Assembly (NCBI GenBank): GCA_026707665.1
Contig: JAPOWK010000037.1
Span: forward strand, 31,088 to 95,087
Length of the DNA stretch: 64,000 bases
From: Chloroflexota bacterium
GTDB taxonomy: Bacteria > Chloroflexota > Anaerolineae > Aggregatilineales > Phototrophicaceae
Reading direction: 5' to 3'
Both the position numbers and the translations under genes were made by a program. Of the stretch, positions 1 to 8,588 are shown in pieces (positions within the stretch are counted from its first letter, which is position 1; each line of letters begins with the position of its first letter). The notes beneath the pieces were generated by a model. The model worked only from the letters and a program-made list of their open reading frames with translations, did not search any database and was not told where the DNA came from.

Positions 1-666
1 TGCTGTTTCGTCGATCGGCAATGCGTGACAAACAAGGAATGGGTAGACGGCTACTGGGCGTACCAAAATAATGAATGCAGCGCGCCGACAGAGCCGCCAG
101 CTAGCAATGTCGAGGCGCCGCCGCGGCAGACCTCAGTGGCGCCTTCAGAAGCAAATAATTGCTGCCATATCGGCTGGGATTGCCAGACCGAGGCTGAATG
201 GATACATGGCTACAACGCCTATCAGTCGAACCAATGCGAGAATCCCGGCGTTGCAATACTGGGGTCTGACCGATTCCGAGCCGTCATTCTTGAAGCCTTG
301 CGGCAGTTGAAAGAACGGTCGCCCTATTGGTATATCTACACCATTGATGGATTGGACAATATCCGAGAAGAGTCACAGAGTGGAATCTGGGTTAGCAGCC
401 GCACTGCCGATGTGAGCTGGAGCGCGAACAGTTATGTCATTTCCAGGGCGGACATCGGCGCAGTCGCGGCTTTGCTGGTACATGAGGCTTGTCACGTTCA
501 CCGCGGGCGCGCGGGACTGCAGTCGGGCGGTCTCGTAGGCGAAAGAGACTGTCTGCAAAAAGAAATCCAGGTGCTTGACTTGCTCGGCACCAGTCCTGGG
601 CGGCGCAATTGGCTGCAGGAAGTCCTCGACAATATCAATAGTCGCTCCTATCAGTGGTGGCACTAG
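1..666 (+). CDS. Secreted Cys-repeat protein with HEACH zincin-like domain, 5' truncated by window edge
   Basis: The reading frame is open to base 1, so the GTG at 25 is probably not the true start. Reading from base 1, a unit of about 26 residues starting with Cys-Cys, then D.QC, EW..GY, AYQ and N.C, is followed after a low-complexity Pro/Ala linker by a second copy starting near base 163. These tandem Cys-paired units suggest an extracellular protein. The C-terminal part (from about base 265) carries VHEACH (bases 478-495), an HExxH zinc-protease signature, and a later G-E-R-D-C that could supply the third ligand; family not recognised. What is seen: repeats and HExxH. Inferred: export and metallopeptidase activity. 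The usual N-terminal signal peptide lies outside the window. Confidence 0.7.
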   Translation, partial: CCFVDRQCVTNKEWVDGYWAYQNNECSAPTEPPASNVEAPPRQTSVAPSEANNCCHIGWDCQTEAEWIHGYNAYQSNQCENPGVAILGSDRFRAVILEALRQLKERSPYWYIYTIDGLDNIREESQSGIWVSSRTADVSWSANSYVISRADIGAVAALLVHEACHVHRGRAGLQSGGLVGERDCLQKEIQVLDLLGTSPGRRNWLQEVLDNINSRSYQWWH

Positions 667-780
667 CGCCAGATGGCGCGCCGACGGAACGTCCCTTCCA
701 GCCGTTCACTAAAGGAAACGAGGATACAACGGATGTATCTGCCGCCACATCCGCCAGTACAAGGCGCCCACTTTCAGCAT

Positions 781-808
781 CCGGCGCTCCTGAGAGCCGG
801 AGTCTTTT
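781..808 (+). terminator. Possible terminator hairpin after the zincin gene
   Basis: CCGGC (781-785) pairs with GCCGG (796-800) across a 10-nt loop and is followed by AGTCTTTT. The stem is short and it abuts the next promoter's -35, so this is weak. Confidence 0.3.
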
Positions 809-835
809 GACAGCGAACTTTGTATATGTTATGTT
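807..835 (+). promoter_or_regulatory. Sigma70-type promoter for the first sugar importer operon
   Basis: TTGACA at 807-812, a 17-nt spacer and TATGTT at 830-835. A transcript would start near 842 and give a leader of about 85 nt before the ATG at 926. An ATCGAT core at 849-854, just after the predicted start, may be part of an operator. The rest of the 667-925 gap holds only a short open frame with no ribosome site. Confidence 0.65.
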
Positions 836-925
836 CTGGCTGTCATTTATCGATTCAAATTTATATTACTGTTCTCATGCCTCACTATCTGAGGCGGAAA
901 ACGTATTTCTTAAAGGAGTTTTCGA

Positions 926-2236
926 ATGAATAGCATTGGCAATGGCATCTCACGGCGTGAGTTGCTGAAGTTCATGGGTGTAGGCGCCGTTGGTACCGCC
1001 CTCGGCTCCAATCTCGCCTTCGCCCAATCGGTACCCGAGTCCGGCACATTCCGCTTTCAGATCGAGAGCGGTCCCGGCACGGACTTCGTTGCCGTGGTGG
1101 ACGCCTTCATCGCGGAACATCCGGAAATCACAGTGGAGTTCAGCCAAGTCGAAGCGGCGGTAGTCGGCGTCGACTGGCAACGTATCGCGATGGAAGCGGG
1201 CGCGGTTGATCTGATCTCGAATGAGAATCCGAAGTTCCTCAAGCTTGATCCCGTACTCAAAGCCGGTTTGATCCAACCACTTGACGGCTATCGCGATCTG
1301 TACGAGTGGGACGACTGGGTGCTGGCGGCGGCTCTGCGGCGCTCATCGCGCGGCGGGCAGCTCTGGACCTTGCCGCTCTATTACGAGATTTGTGGCGCGT
1401 CTTATAGAAAGTCAGTCCTGGAAAGCTTTGACGTCGGCGAGCCGCAGTCTTGGGAAGAATTCATCGCCATGCTGGAGAAATTCAAGGCGGCCGGTCTGAT
1501 CCCGCTGACCAACGGACATCGCGGCTTCAGCCAGATCCAGATGATTCACTATCAGTTCTGGGCAAGCATCGGCGGTCTGAGCGGCCCGGGAAGCATCACC
1601 GATGTGATCTTCGGCGATGGCAAGTTCACCGACGCTCCGAGCGTCGAAGCGGCGCAGGCGATCCTCGATATCTACAACGCGGGATTGCTCGACCCGGATG
1701 TCCTTTCGATCACGCAGGACGACGGCAACGAACGCTTCATTTCCGGGGCGGCTGCTTTGAATGTGACGGGCACCTGGTTCTATTCGGAGATGCAGCGTCA
1801 GTTTGATGACGACTGGGATATGCTGACGATGCCGGGACCCGGCGGCGGACCGATTTGGTGCACGGGCGAGACCGAAGCCATGGTCATCCCGGCGGCGGCG
1901 CAAGACCCTGACGCGGCCGCGCTATTCCTCGACTTCTGCGTCAAGGGCACCGGCGCCAAGATCCTGCTTGAGCGCGGCAATCTCTTGGCGACGAAAGCCT
2001 TCGGCGAGCTGGCGATTCCGCAGATACAGCGTTTGCCGATCATCACAGGCGATGAGTCTTCATTGCTGATCTTCGGTTGGCTGCCGCAAAACTCGCAAGA
2101 TGCTTACCAGCAAGGCTTGGGCGGCATTCTGGCCGGCAGCATCACGCCCCAGCAGTGGGCGCAGCAAGTCCAGGACGCCTGGGAGCGCGACATTGAAGAC
2201 GGACAGATTCCAGAGGATCGCAGCGATCTGCTCTAG
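926..2236 (+). CDS. ABC transporter family-1 solute-binding protein, Tat-exported
   Basis: Extracytoplasmic sugar-binding protein (436 aa) that would deliver a carbohydrate to the two permeases downstream. The N-terminus has a twin-arginine motif (SRRELLKFMG, residues 9-18), a hydrophobic stretch and an AFAQ cleavage-like site near residue 34, so the folded protein is probably exported by Tat. The body has the usual family-1 features: an early F-H-P-E-I segment, an R/Y-rich ligand region and a P-I-W pocket with a G-E-T-E-A-M-V-I-P run near residue 315. An AAAGGAG ribosome site (912-918) lies 7 nt before the ATG, which fixes the start. It heads a rightward operon under the promoter at 807-835. 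Substrate is not determinable from sequence. Confidence 0.88.
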   Translation: MNSIGNGISRRELLKFMGVGAVGTALGSNLAFAQSVPESGTFRFQIESGPGTDFVAVVDAFIAEHPEITVEFSQVEAAVVGVDWQRIAMEAGAVDLISNENPKFLKLDPVLKAGLIQPLDGYRDLYEWDDWVLAAALRRSSRGGQLWTLPLYYEICGASYRKSVLESFDVGEPQSWEEFIAMLEKFKAAGLIPLTNGHRGFSQIQMIHYQFWASIGGLSGPGSITDVIFGDGKFTDAPSVEAAQAILDIYNAGLLDPDVLSITQDDGNERFISGAAALNVTGTWFYSEMQRQFDDDWDMLTMPGPGGGPIWCTGETEAMVIPAAAQDPDAAALFLDFCVKGTGAKILLERGNLLATKAFGELAIPQIQRLPIITGDESSLLIFGWLPQNSQDAYQQGLGGILAGSITPQQWAQQVQDAWERDIEDGQIPEDRSDLL

Positions 2237-2251
2237 TCCCAAAATGCAATC

Positions 2252-2282
2252 GGGCTCAGTTCACGTATGCCGGGCTGAGCCC
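2252..2282 (+). terminator. Hairpin between solute-binding protein and permease genes
   Basis: GGGCTCAG (2252-2259) pairs perfectly with CTGAGCCC (2275-2282) over a 15-nt loop, with no T-run after it. Intergenic hairpins here commonly stabilise the abundant binding-protein mRNA or partly terminate, giving less permease than binding protein. Confidence 0.5.
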
Positions 2283-2322
2283 AGAGACTCCTTGTGCTTC
2301 GTACCGGAATGAGAATGAGCTA

Positions 2323-3279
2323 ATGTCCGCGCTTGCTACAAAGCTCCGCCCGCGGCCGCTTGCGTCTTGGCGGGGCGCCTCGTCAAAGGCGCGCGAGCAG
2401 TGGCTGTTATCTGCTGTTCTTGTCACGCCCGCCTTGATCCTGATGGGGATATTTGTATTCTACCCCGCCCTGCAGACGATCGGGCTGAGCTTCTATAAAT
2501 GGGACGGCATCAGCCCGGATATGGGCGACTTCGTCGGTTTCAAGACCTTCACCCGGGCAACGGATAACTATCCTTTCTCGCAAGCGATCAAGAACAGCCT
2601 TTTGTGGGGAGTCGTTGGGCTGTTTGTCCCCACGATTATCGGTTTGGTAGCGGCGGCGCTGGTGGAAGATACCAACCTGCGGCCCAAGCCTCTCTTTCGC
2701 TTCGCCTTTTTCGTGCCCTATTTCTTCTCGATGGCGGTGGCGGCGGCGCTCTTCACCCGCGTTTACGACCCCAGTTATGGCATGATTAACCAGGTGATCC
2801 ACGCCTTGGGCTTCACCGATGTCAAACCGCAGTGGCTCGGCGATGGCCGGATCGCCATCTACGCGGCCATGGGCGTCTTCGTCTGGCATGAAACCGCCTT
2901 CTGCTACATCGTCTTCACGGCGGCGATTCAGCAGATTGACCGCTCGCTTTATGACGCGGCCAAGGTTGACGGCGCCTCGGAAGTCCAGGTGTTCCGCTAT
3001 ATCACGATTCCCAGCGTCCGCGATGTTGCCACCTTTGTCATGACGATCATGCTGATTGTCGGCTTGACGCCCTTCGCCGTCGTCTTTCCCTTAACGACGC
3101 CCGGCCTCGGTGGTCCCTATTACTCAACGGAAATCTTGCCGACGCTCATCTTCAAGAAGGCGCGAATGGGTTATAACGCCAGCGAGGCGGCGGCACTCGG
3201 CGTCATTCTTCTGATTCTTGTCATCGGGATCGTGACCGCATTCCTCTGGTTCAGAGAGCGCACATCGCCAAAGGACTAA
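2323..3279 (+). CDS. ABC sugar permease, MalF/UgpA type
   Basis: Inner-membrane permease (318 aa) of a carbohydrate importer. Six hydrophobic segments are visible, starting with LLSAVLVTPALILMGIFVFYP around residue 29. The cytoplasmic EAA loop (YDAAKVDGA followed by the IPS motif, about residues 206-225) is the contact site for the ATPase. It partners the MalG-type permease that starts 13 bp downstream. No ATPase gene is present in this operon, so an ATPase encoded elsewhere is presumably shared, as is usual for MsmK-type systems. The start is the ATG at 2323; the ribosome site is weak (GAGAATGAG). Confidence 0.9.
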   Translation: MSALATKLRPRPLASWRGASSKAREQWLLSAVLVTPALILMGIFVFYPALQTIGLSFYKWDGISPDMGDFVGFKTFTRATDNYPFSQAIKNSLLWGVVGLFVPTIIGLVAAALVEDTNLRPKPLFRFAFFVPYFFSMAVAAALFTRVYDPSYGMINQVIHALGFTDVKPQWLGDGRIAIYAAMGVFVWHETAFCYIVFTAAIQQIDRSLYDAAKVDGASEVQVFRYITIPSVRDVATFVMTIMLIVGLTPFAVVFPLTTPGLGGPYYSTEILPTLIFKKARMGYNASEAAALGVILLILVIGIVTAFLWFRERTSPKD

Positions 3280-3292
3280 ACGAGCGCGAGCC

Positions 3293-4123
3293 ATGCTATC
3301 CACAAAGTTGATGAGGTATGCCCTATACGCGCTGGTCATTCTTCTGGCGCTGCCCTTTGTGTTCCCTTCGCTGTGGGTGTTGATGGCGAGCTTCTCGACC
3401 AATACGCAGATCACGATGGATTCGCTGGCGCTGCCGGACCGGCTTTATGTCGAGAATTACGCGCACGCCTGGACGGGCGCCAAATTCAGCACTTTCGTTT
3501 ACAACAGCCTGGCTGTATCAGGCTCGGTCACCATCCTCATCGGCTTGTTGGCGACAATGTTGGGTTATGCCGTTTCGCGGCTGGATTTCCCCGGGCGCCG
3601 ACTCTTACTGCTACTGATCATGATGGCGATTGTCACGCCGGTCTTCTCTTACCTCGAGCCGCTAACGCGCGTTGTGAGACAACTGGGACTCTCCAATTCG
3701 CGCACAGCGGTGATTCTGACGACAACAGCCACCTTCCTGCCGGTGCCGACTCTGCTCATGCGCTCGTTTTTTCTCACATTGCCGGAAGAACTCGGCGATG
3801 CTGGCCGTGTTGAAGGCGCCAGCGAGTGGGGCGTCTTCCGTTATATCATGGTACCGCTGGCTCGTTCCGGCGTGCTCACCGTGCTCATCTTCGCTTTCCT
3901 TTGGAGCTGGAACGATTTGCTGCTGCCTGCGGTCTTTCTCCAGGCGCCAGACAAATACACCATCGCTTACGCGATTACCACACTCAAGCCGGCCGGCTTC
4001 CGCCAGGATCACGTCACCATGTTCGCCGCGTCGATTATATCGACCGGTCCCATGATCGTCGTCTATCTTTTGCTGATGCGCCGCTTCATCGCCGGTTTGA
4101 CCGTCGGCGGGTTGCGCGGATAA
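3293..4123 (+). CDS. ABC sugar permease, MalG/UgpE type
   Basis: Second inner-membrane permease (276 aa) of the first sugar importer. It has the short N-terminus, first transmembrane segment and S-F-S-T-N-T/Q loop typical of MalG-type proteins, and the EAA motif (LGDAGRVEGAS, near residue 170) for ATPase docking. The C-terminus ends with F-I-A-G-L-T-x-G-G-L-R-G, the standard ending of this family. It lies 13 bp after its MalF-type partner and 36 bp before the oxidoreductase, so all are probably co-transcribed. Confidence 0.9.
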   Translation: MLSTKLMRYALYALVILLALPFVFPSLWVLMASFSTNTQITMDSLALPDRLYVENYAHAWTGAKFSTFVYNSLAVSGSVTILIGLLATMLGYAVSRLDFPGRRLLLLLIMMAIVTPVFSYLEPLTRVVRQLGLSNSRTAVILTTTATFLPVPTLLMRSFFLTLPEELGDAGRVEGASEWGVFRYIMVPLARSGVLTVLIFAFLWSWNDLLLPAVFLQAPDKYTIAYAITTLKPAGFRQDHVTMFAASIISTGPMIVVYLLLMRRFIAGLTVGGLRG

Positions 4124-4159
4124 TCCGGGCAATCCACAGCTGCAGATGAGCAACCGTCA

Positions 4160-5251
4160 ATGACGTACCGAATGATCCAGATAGGCCTTGGCGCGATGGG
4201 CCGCCAATGGTGCGAAGTCGCGCTGCCGCCGAACATCGAAGAGGGCTTGATCGAAGTAGTCGCCGCTGTCGACATCAACCCGGCCGCCTTGTCGGTGGCG
4301 CAAAGGTCTTTAGGCCTGCATCCTGGCCAGTGTTACACCGACCTGCACAAGGCTATGGCGGAGAACCCGGCTGATTTCTGCACAATCGTCGTACCGCCGG
4401 CGCAACATGAGGAAGTAGTCGATGCGGCTCTAGCGCACGATCTGCACATCCTCTCTGAAAAGCCGATCGCCGATACCTTGGCCGCCTCCGTGCGTATCGC
4501 CGAAAAAGTCACGCGCGCCGGCGTCAAAATGGGCGTGACGATGAGCCATCGCTTCGACCAGGACAAGACGAGCTTGCGCCAGGAATTGCGCTCGGGGCGT
4601 TACGGCGCGCTTGATTATCTCGTATGTCACCTCACCTGCGATTTGCGGCAGCGCGGCAGTTGGGGCGTTTTTCGGCACGAGATTCCTCATGCCTTGATGA
4701 TCGAGGGGGCGGTGCATCATCTCGATATGCTCGCCGACCTGGCCGGCGCCCACTGTGATACGATTTACGCCCAATCATGGAACCCGCCCTGGGGTGAATA
4801 CGCTGGCGATTCGCAGGCGCTGGTCACGATGCAGTTTGAGAATGGCAGCCGCGCAATGTTCGAGGGCGCTTGCACCAACGCTGTCGGATTGCACGACTGG
4901 TATGGAGAGACTATTCGCGCCGAGTGCGAGCTGGGAACGCTGGTGCTCAATGGGCGCCGGCTGGAGCGTTTCCCGTACGACTCGACGACGCAGCGTGTCA
5001 GTAAGGCCGAGGGCGAAGGCGAGGAAGTGCCGCTGCTGCAGCGCCCCAAGTGGATGAACACCTGGCTGATCGAACAGTTTGTAGACTGGCTGGATGGCGG
5101 CGAAAAGATGGAGACAAATATCGAGGACAATTTGCAGTCGGTTGCCCTGATCTTCGCCGCTATCGAAAGCAGCCGAACCGGTCAGCCAGTCAAGGTGCAG
5201 GAGCTATTGAATCAAGCGCGGGAGGATTTGCAAGCATGGAATCTACAGTAG
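4160..5251 (+). CDS. Gfo/Idh/MocA family NAD(P)-dependent oxidoreductase
   Basis: Predicted cytoplasmic sugar or polyol dehydrogenase (363 aa). The N-terminal Rossmann fold is marked by GLGAMG near residue 9, and the family's catalytic EKP appears as SEKPIAD near residue 96. The C-terminal alpha/beta domain has the H-x-x-D (VHHLDML) signature near residue 187. Because it sits immediately after a sugar importer and before a ThuA-like protein and a glycosidase, it probably oxidises or epimerises the imported sugar. Stop overlaps the next gene's start by 16 nt, indicating translational coupling. Confidence 0.88.
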   Translation: MTYRMIQIGLGAMGRQWCEVALPPNIEEGLIEVVAAVDINPAALSVAQRSLGLHPGQCYTDLHKAMAENPADFCTIVVPPAQHEEVVDAALAHDLHILSEKPIADTLAASVRIAEKVTRAGVKMGVTMSHRFDQDKTSLRQELRSGRYGALDYLVCHLTCDLRQRGSWGVFRHEIPHALMIEGAVHHLDMLADLAGAHCDTIYAQSWNPPWGEYAGDSQALVTMQFENGSRAMFEGACTNAVGLHDWYGETIRAECELGTLVLNGRRLERFPYDSTTQRVSKAEGEGEEVPLLQRPKWMNTWLIEQFVDWLDGGEKMETNIEDNLQSVALIFAAIESSRTGQPVKVQELLNQAREDLQAWNLQ

Positions 5252-5898
5252 GAAAGATCAAGACGGCCGTGATCACTGGCAAGCATCCCTTTGATGTGCC
5301 GGCATTTCACGCCGCCTTCCGCAGCCTGCCCGAAATCGACTTTTACCCGCAAGACATGGAGGAATTCGCTGCCGACGTCGGCGAGCGGCGCGCCGAATAT
5401 GACGTGCTGCTCTTCTTTAACTTTCATCAGGAGACGCCCGACAGCGCGGGCGGCAAGACGGATGGAGCGACAAAGGCAGCGCTGGAAAGCCTGGGCGATA
5501 GCGAGCAAGGCATCTTCATTTTGCACCACGCCCTGTTGGCTTATCCGGCTTGGCCGCTTTGGGCCAGCCTGGTCGGCATCCAGGCGCCCGGTTGGAGCGT
5601 GCACATGGACATCCGCCTCCATATCCAGGTTGCCAATCCGCAGCATCCGATCACGCACGGGCTGAGCGACTGGACGATGCTGGACGAGACCTATGTGGTC
5701 GGGGAGCCGGACGCCGACAGCGAGATCCTCCTCTTCACCGACGATCCCAAGAGCATGCGCAGCATCGCCTGGACGCGGCGCTACAAGAAGGCGCGTGTCT
5801 TCTGCTTCCAGTCGGGCCACGATCACCATGCCTATGCGAATCCGAATTTCCGCCGGGTCATCAGCCGCGGTATCCAATGGACGGCTCGCAGACTCTAG
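5236..5898 (+). CDS. ThuA-like domain protein
   Basis: ThuA proteins have a class I glutamine-amidotransferase-like fold and are found with sugar dehydrogenases in trehalose, sucrose and related disaccharide pathways; their exact reaction is mostly unknown. This 220-residue copy shows the family pattern: a strand-ended DVLLFFNFH, then GIFILHHALLAYP (the nucleophile-elbow region with histidines instead of the Cys of true amidotransferases), HPITHGL, and a final FCFQSGHDHHAY. A longer frame extends upstream, but the ATG at 5236 is preceded by GGGAGGA and overlaps the preceding stop by 16 nt, so it is chosen. Confidence 0.8.
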   Translation: MESTVGKIKTAVITGKHPFDVPAFHAAFRSLPEIDFYPQDMEEFAADVGERRAEYDVLLFFNFHQETPDSAGGKTDGATKAALESLGDSEQGIFILHHALLAYPAWPLWASLVGIQAPGWSVHMDIRLHIQVANPQHPITHGLSDWTMLDETYVVGEPDADSEILLFTDDPKSMRSIAWTRRYKKARVFCFQSGHDHHAYANPNFRRVISRGIQWTARRL

Positions 5899-5931
5899 CG
5901 CAACCTTGTCAAGAGGGGGTGGCCTCACGCG

Positions 5932-7557
5932 ATGTATGACCGAAGAAACGAAATTGACCTGAAGCGCCCTCTTGCCTTGGGGATTGAGTTCATAATCAAC
6001 AACCTGGATGAGCGCCAGAGCTACCTGCCCTTCTTTCATTACGAACTCATTCACCAGCCGACTTGCATGCGGCACGGACCGTTTGACTCTCCCCATGTCG
6101 TCGGTCGATTTCTGGATGCGCTTGGTCACTGTTCGCGCATCATCGACTTGCCTGACGAAACCGAAATTTATGATGCGCTCGCCCAGCAGCTCTACGACAG
6201 CCTCGAACGTCACGAATCCGGCTTGCCCTGGAACCGTCCCACGCCTTGGCAGCCGGATGTCGCCGCCATGCACAACTGCCGCGAAGTGGTCCTGGGATTG
6301 CTCGCGCTCTGGAATTGGCGTGCCGACGCGCGGGCGAAGCCGGCCCTGCGCCGCTTATGCCGCTCCATTCTGGGCGCGATTGGCGATGGCGCGCGCTTTC
6401 CTGGCGAGAGTCTCGGTTCCGAAGGCTGGACGCATGCATTCAGCGGCATTCTGGCGCCACCGCCGGCAACCACCGGCCGGCTCATTCGGCCGCTGGTTCA
6501 GTACTATCGTCAATCGAAGGACGAGATTGCGCTGGAGCTGGCTCGCCGCTTCGCCGCGGATAATCTCGCGATGGCATTCGACGCCGATGGATCGATCGCC
6601 GAGGCGGCTGGCACACACATGCATTCCATTACCGGCACGATCACCGGATTGATCGATTATGGCATCCTGGTTGGCGATGACGCGATGATTGAAGGCGCGC
6701 GCCGCGCCTACGATGTCGGCATGCGTCCTTTCCGCAGCAGTTACGGTTGGGTGAAAGAGTTTGTTTGGGCGCCCTGGCTCGCCGAGCCACTGCTTGCGGC
6801 CGGATATGCCGGCTTCGACATCAACCGGGGCGAAGCCAACAATACCGGTGATCTCATTGAAGCGGCGCTCCTGCTGGGTCAGGCTGGCTACGCGGGTTAT
6901 TTTGAAGATGCCGACCGTATGCTGCGCAATCATCTGTTGGCGTCGCAGGTCGTAGACACGGCGTGGGTGCGCGAGGCCGAAGGCTACGAGGATGATGACG
7001 AGACGCGCTACGGAAACGTGGCGGAGCGGGCGCGCGGCGGCTTCTGTTTCGGGGGCACCAAGGGGCTCATCTCCTATGCGGAAGAAGCGTACCAGGTCAA
7101 TGCGGATCTGGTGGGCGGCGCGTTGCAAGCCATCTGCGAGGCTTGGGAGGCTATCGCCGATGTGCGTGACAACCGTGTCCGCGTTCATCTGCTCTATTCG
7201 AAAGAAGACAGCGCCTATTCTTTGATCTGTCCAACGCCCGGTCCCGAACCGATCCGCCTGCGCCTCAAGGAAGCGGCGTCTCTGCAGATGCGCATTCCGT
7301 CCTGGGCACAGCCGGACGCCGTCACCCTTCAGATCAACGACTTGCCAAAGGCATCGGCTGCGGACGTGATAGCGGATGGCTACCTCAGGTTGTCCCCGCT
7401 GGCGGCGCAATCGGTCGTGAAAGTGTGGCTGCCATCCCGCCGGGAAACTGTCGCTGAGGAGGTGGGCGGGGAGCGCTACGAAATCGACTGGCACAACGAC
7501 ACCGTCCTCGGCATCAGTCCGCCGGCGCGCTTTCAGCCACTGTATGGGCGCGACTGA
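5932..7557 (+). CDS. Six-hairpin (alpha/alpha) glycoside hydrolase-like protein, possibly GH127/DUF1680-related
   Basis: A 541-residue cytoplasmic protein (no signal peptide) whose first 420 residues are helical repeats with glycosidase-like motifs (HNCREVVLGL, GTHMHSITGT, GGFCFGGTKG) and whose last 120 residues form a beta-sandwich-like module (L-R-I/M-R-I-P-S-W). This order matches GH127-type beta-L-arabinofuranosidases, which use a zinc-bound cysteine. The copy here has only one cysteine in the expected region (FCFGG), not the usual Cys-Cys pair, so activity on that chemistry is uncertain. Adjacent to a sugar importer and a dehydrogenase, it probably cleaves the imported oligosaccharide. 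It could instead belong to a neighbouring alpha/alpha family. Confidence 0.55.
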   Translation: MYDRRNEIDLKRPLALGIEFIINNLDERQSYLPFFHYELIHQPTCMRHGPFDSPHVVGRFLDALGHCSRIIDLPDETEIYDALAQQLYDSLERHESGLPWNRPTPWQPDVAAMHNCREVVLGLLALWNWRADARAKPALRRLCRSILGAIGDGARFPGESLGSEGWTHAFSGILAPPPATTGRLIRPLVQYYRQSKDEIALELARRFAADNLAMAFDADGSIAEAAGTHMHSITGTITGLIDYGILVGDDAMIEGARRAYDVGMRPFRSSYGWVKEFVWAPWLAEPLLAAGYAGFDINRGEANNTGDLIEAALLLGQAGYAGYFEDADRMLRNHLLASQVVDTAWVREAEGYEDDDETRYGNVAERARGGFCFGGTKGLISYAEEAYQVNADLVGGALQAICEAWEAIADVRDNRVRVHLLYSKEDSAYSLICPTPGPEPIRLRLKEAASLQMRIPSWAQPDAVTLQINDLPKASAADVIADGYLRLSPLAAQSVVKVWLPSRRETVAEEVGGERYEIDWHNDTVLGISPPARFQPLYGRD

Positions 7558-7583
7558 TCACCGACGGCAAGGAGAAGACTTCC

Positions 7584-8585
7584 GTGGTCGACTACCGGCG
7601 CGTGCATGACGAAGCGATCGTCTTTGATGGCACCTGCCCGCTGCTGACACATTCTCCAGCGCATAGCTCGTATTATGTCGAGGGCGGTGTCACGGTCGCT
7701 GCGCCATCCTTGGCGGCCAACCACAACTGCGGCGAAGCGGTAAAGCGAATCGCCGACTGGTTGAATATCATCCGCGAGCGCAGCCATGAGCTCATGCATG
7801 TCTCCGATGTCGCCGGCTTCCGCCAAGCCAAAGCCGATGACAAGTTGGGCATCCTCTTCCATTTTCAAAATTCGCTGCCGCTTGAGCAGAGCATCGAGCT
7901 GGTGGATGTCTATCACGCGCTGGGCGTGCGCGTCATTCAGTTGACTTACAACGTCAGGAACTTCGTCGGCGATGGCTGCCTCGAGCCGAATGATGCGGGC
8001 TTAAGCGCCTTTGGCCGGCGGTTGATTAAAGCGATGAATCGCGCCGGCATCGCCGTCGACTGCAGCCACACCGGCATTCAGACCACCTTGGACGCGATGG
8101 ATATCTCCGAGCAGCCGGTCGTTTTCAGCCACAACCTGACGAAAGCCTTTTGCGACAGCCCGCGCAACCTAAGCGACGAGCAAATCAAGCGCGTCGCCGA
8201 AATGGGCGGCGTCATCGGCATCAACGGCTTCCCGCCCTTTGTGGCGAAGAAGCGGCGCCCCACGCTCGATGACTTGCTCAAACATGTCGACCACATCGCC
8301 GATCTCGCCGGCATCGAACACGTGGGCATCGGCATCGACTTTGAATACATCGGCGCTGCCATGCAGGAGGCGTCGACGGCGCACTACGAGTACTTCGTCA
8401 AAACGGGACAGTGGGATCCGAAGGATTATCCGCCGCCACCTTATTATTATCCGCAAGGCTTGGACGACCCTCGCTGCTTTCCCAATTTGACCAAGGCGCT
8501 TTTGGAGCGCGGCTATGACGAAGTGGAAACGAAGAAGGTTCTGGGCGGCAATTTCATGCGGGTTTATTCGCAGATCTGGACTTGA
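7584..8585 (+). CDS. Peptidase M19 (membrane dipeptidase) homologue with altered metal site
   Basis: A 333-residue TIM-barrel amidohydrolase-superfamily protein. Beta-site ligands of renal-type dipeptidases are kept: His in DCSHTG and His in VVFSHN, plus the Asp in HVGIGIDFEY. The alpha-site ligands are not: the N-terminal His-x-Asp of DGHxD is replaced by T-C-P (FDGTCPLL), and the bridging Glu region reads FQNSLPLE. It may therefore hydrolyse a non-dipeptide substrate or be a mononuclear enzyme. The GTG start at 7584 follows AAGGAG (7569-7574) with 9-nt spacing. It is 26 bp after the glycosidase and 3 bp before the next gene, so in the same operon. Confidence 0.8.
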   Translation: MVDYRRVHDEAIVFDGTCPLLTHSPAHSSYYVEGGVTVAAPSLAANHNCGEAVKRIADWLNIIRERSHELMHVSDVAGFRQAKADDKLGILFHFQNSLPLEQSIELVDVYHALGVRVIQLTYNVRNFVGDGCLEPNDAGLSAFGRRLIKAMNRAGIAVDCSHTGIQTTLDAMDISEQPVVFSHNLTKAFCDSPRNLSDEQIKRVAEMGGVIGINGFPPFVAKKRRPTLDDLLKHVDHIADLAGIEHVGIGIDFEYIGAAMQEASTAHYEYFVKTGQWDPKDYPPPPYYYPQGLDDPRCFPNLTKALLERGYDEVETKKVLGGNFMRVYSQIWT

Positions 8586-8588
8586 GTC

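Noticed and set aside
654..929. Open frame of 91 codons before the first binding protein
   Set aside because: It overlaps the terminator-like hairpin and promoter, has no ribosome site and no recognisable protein features.
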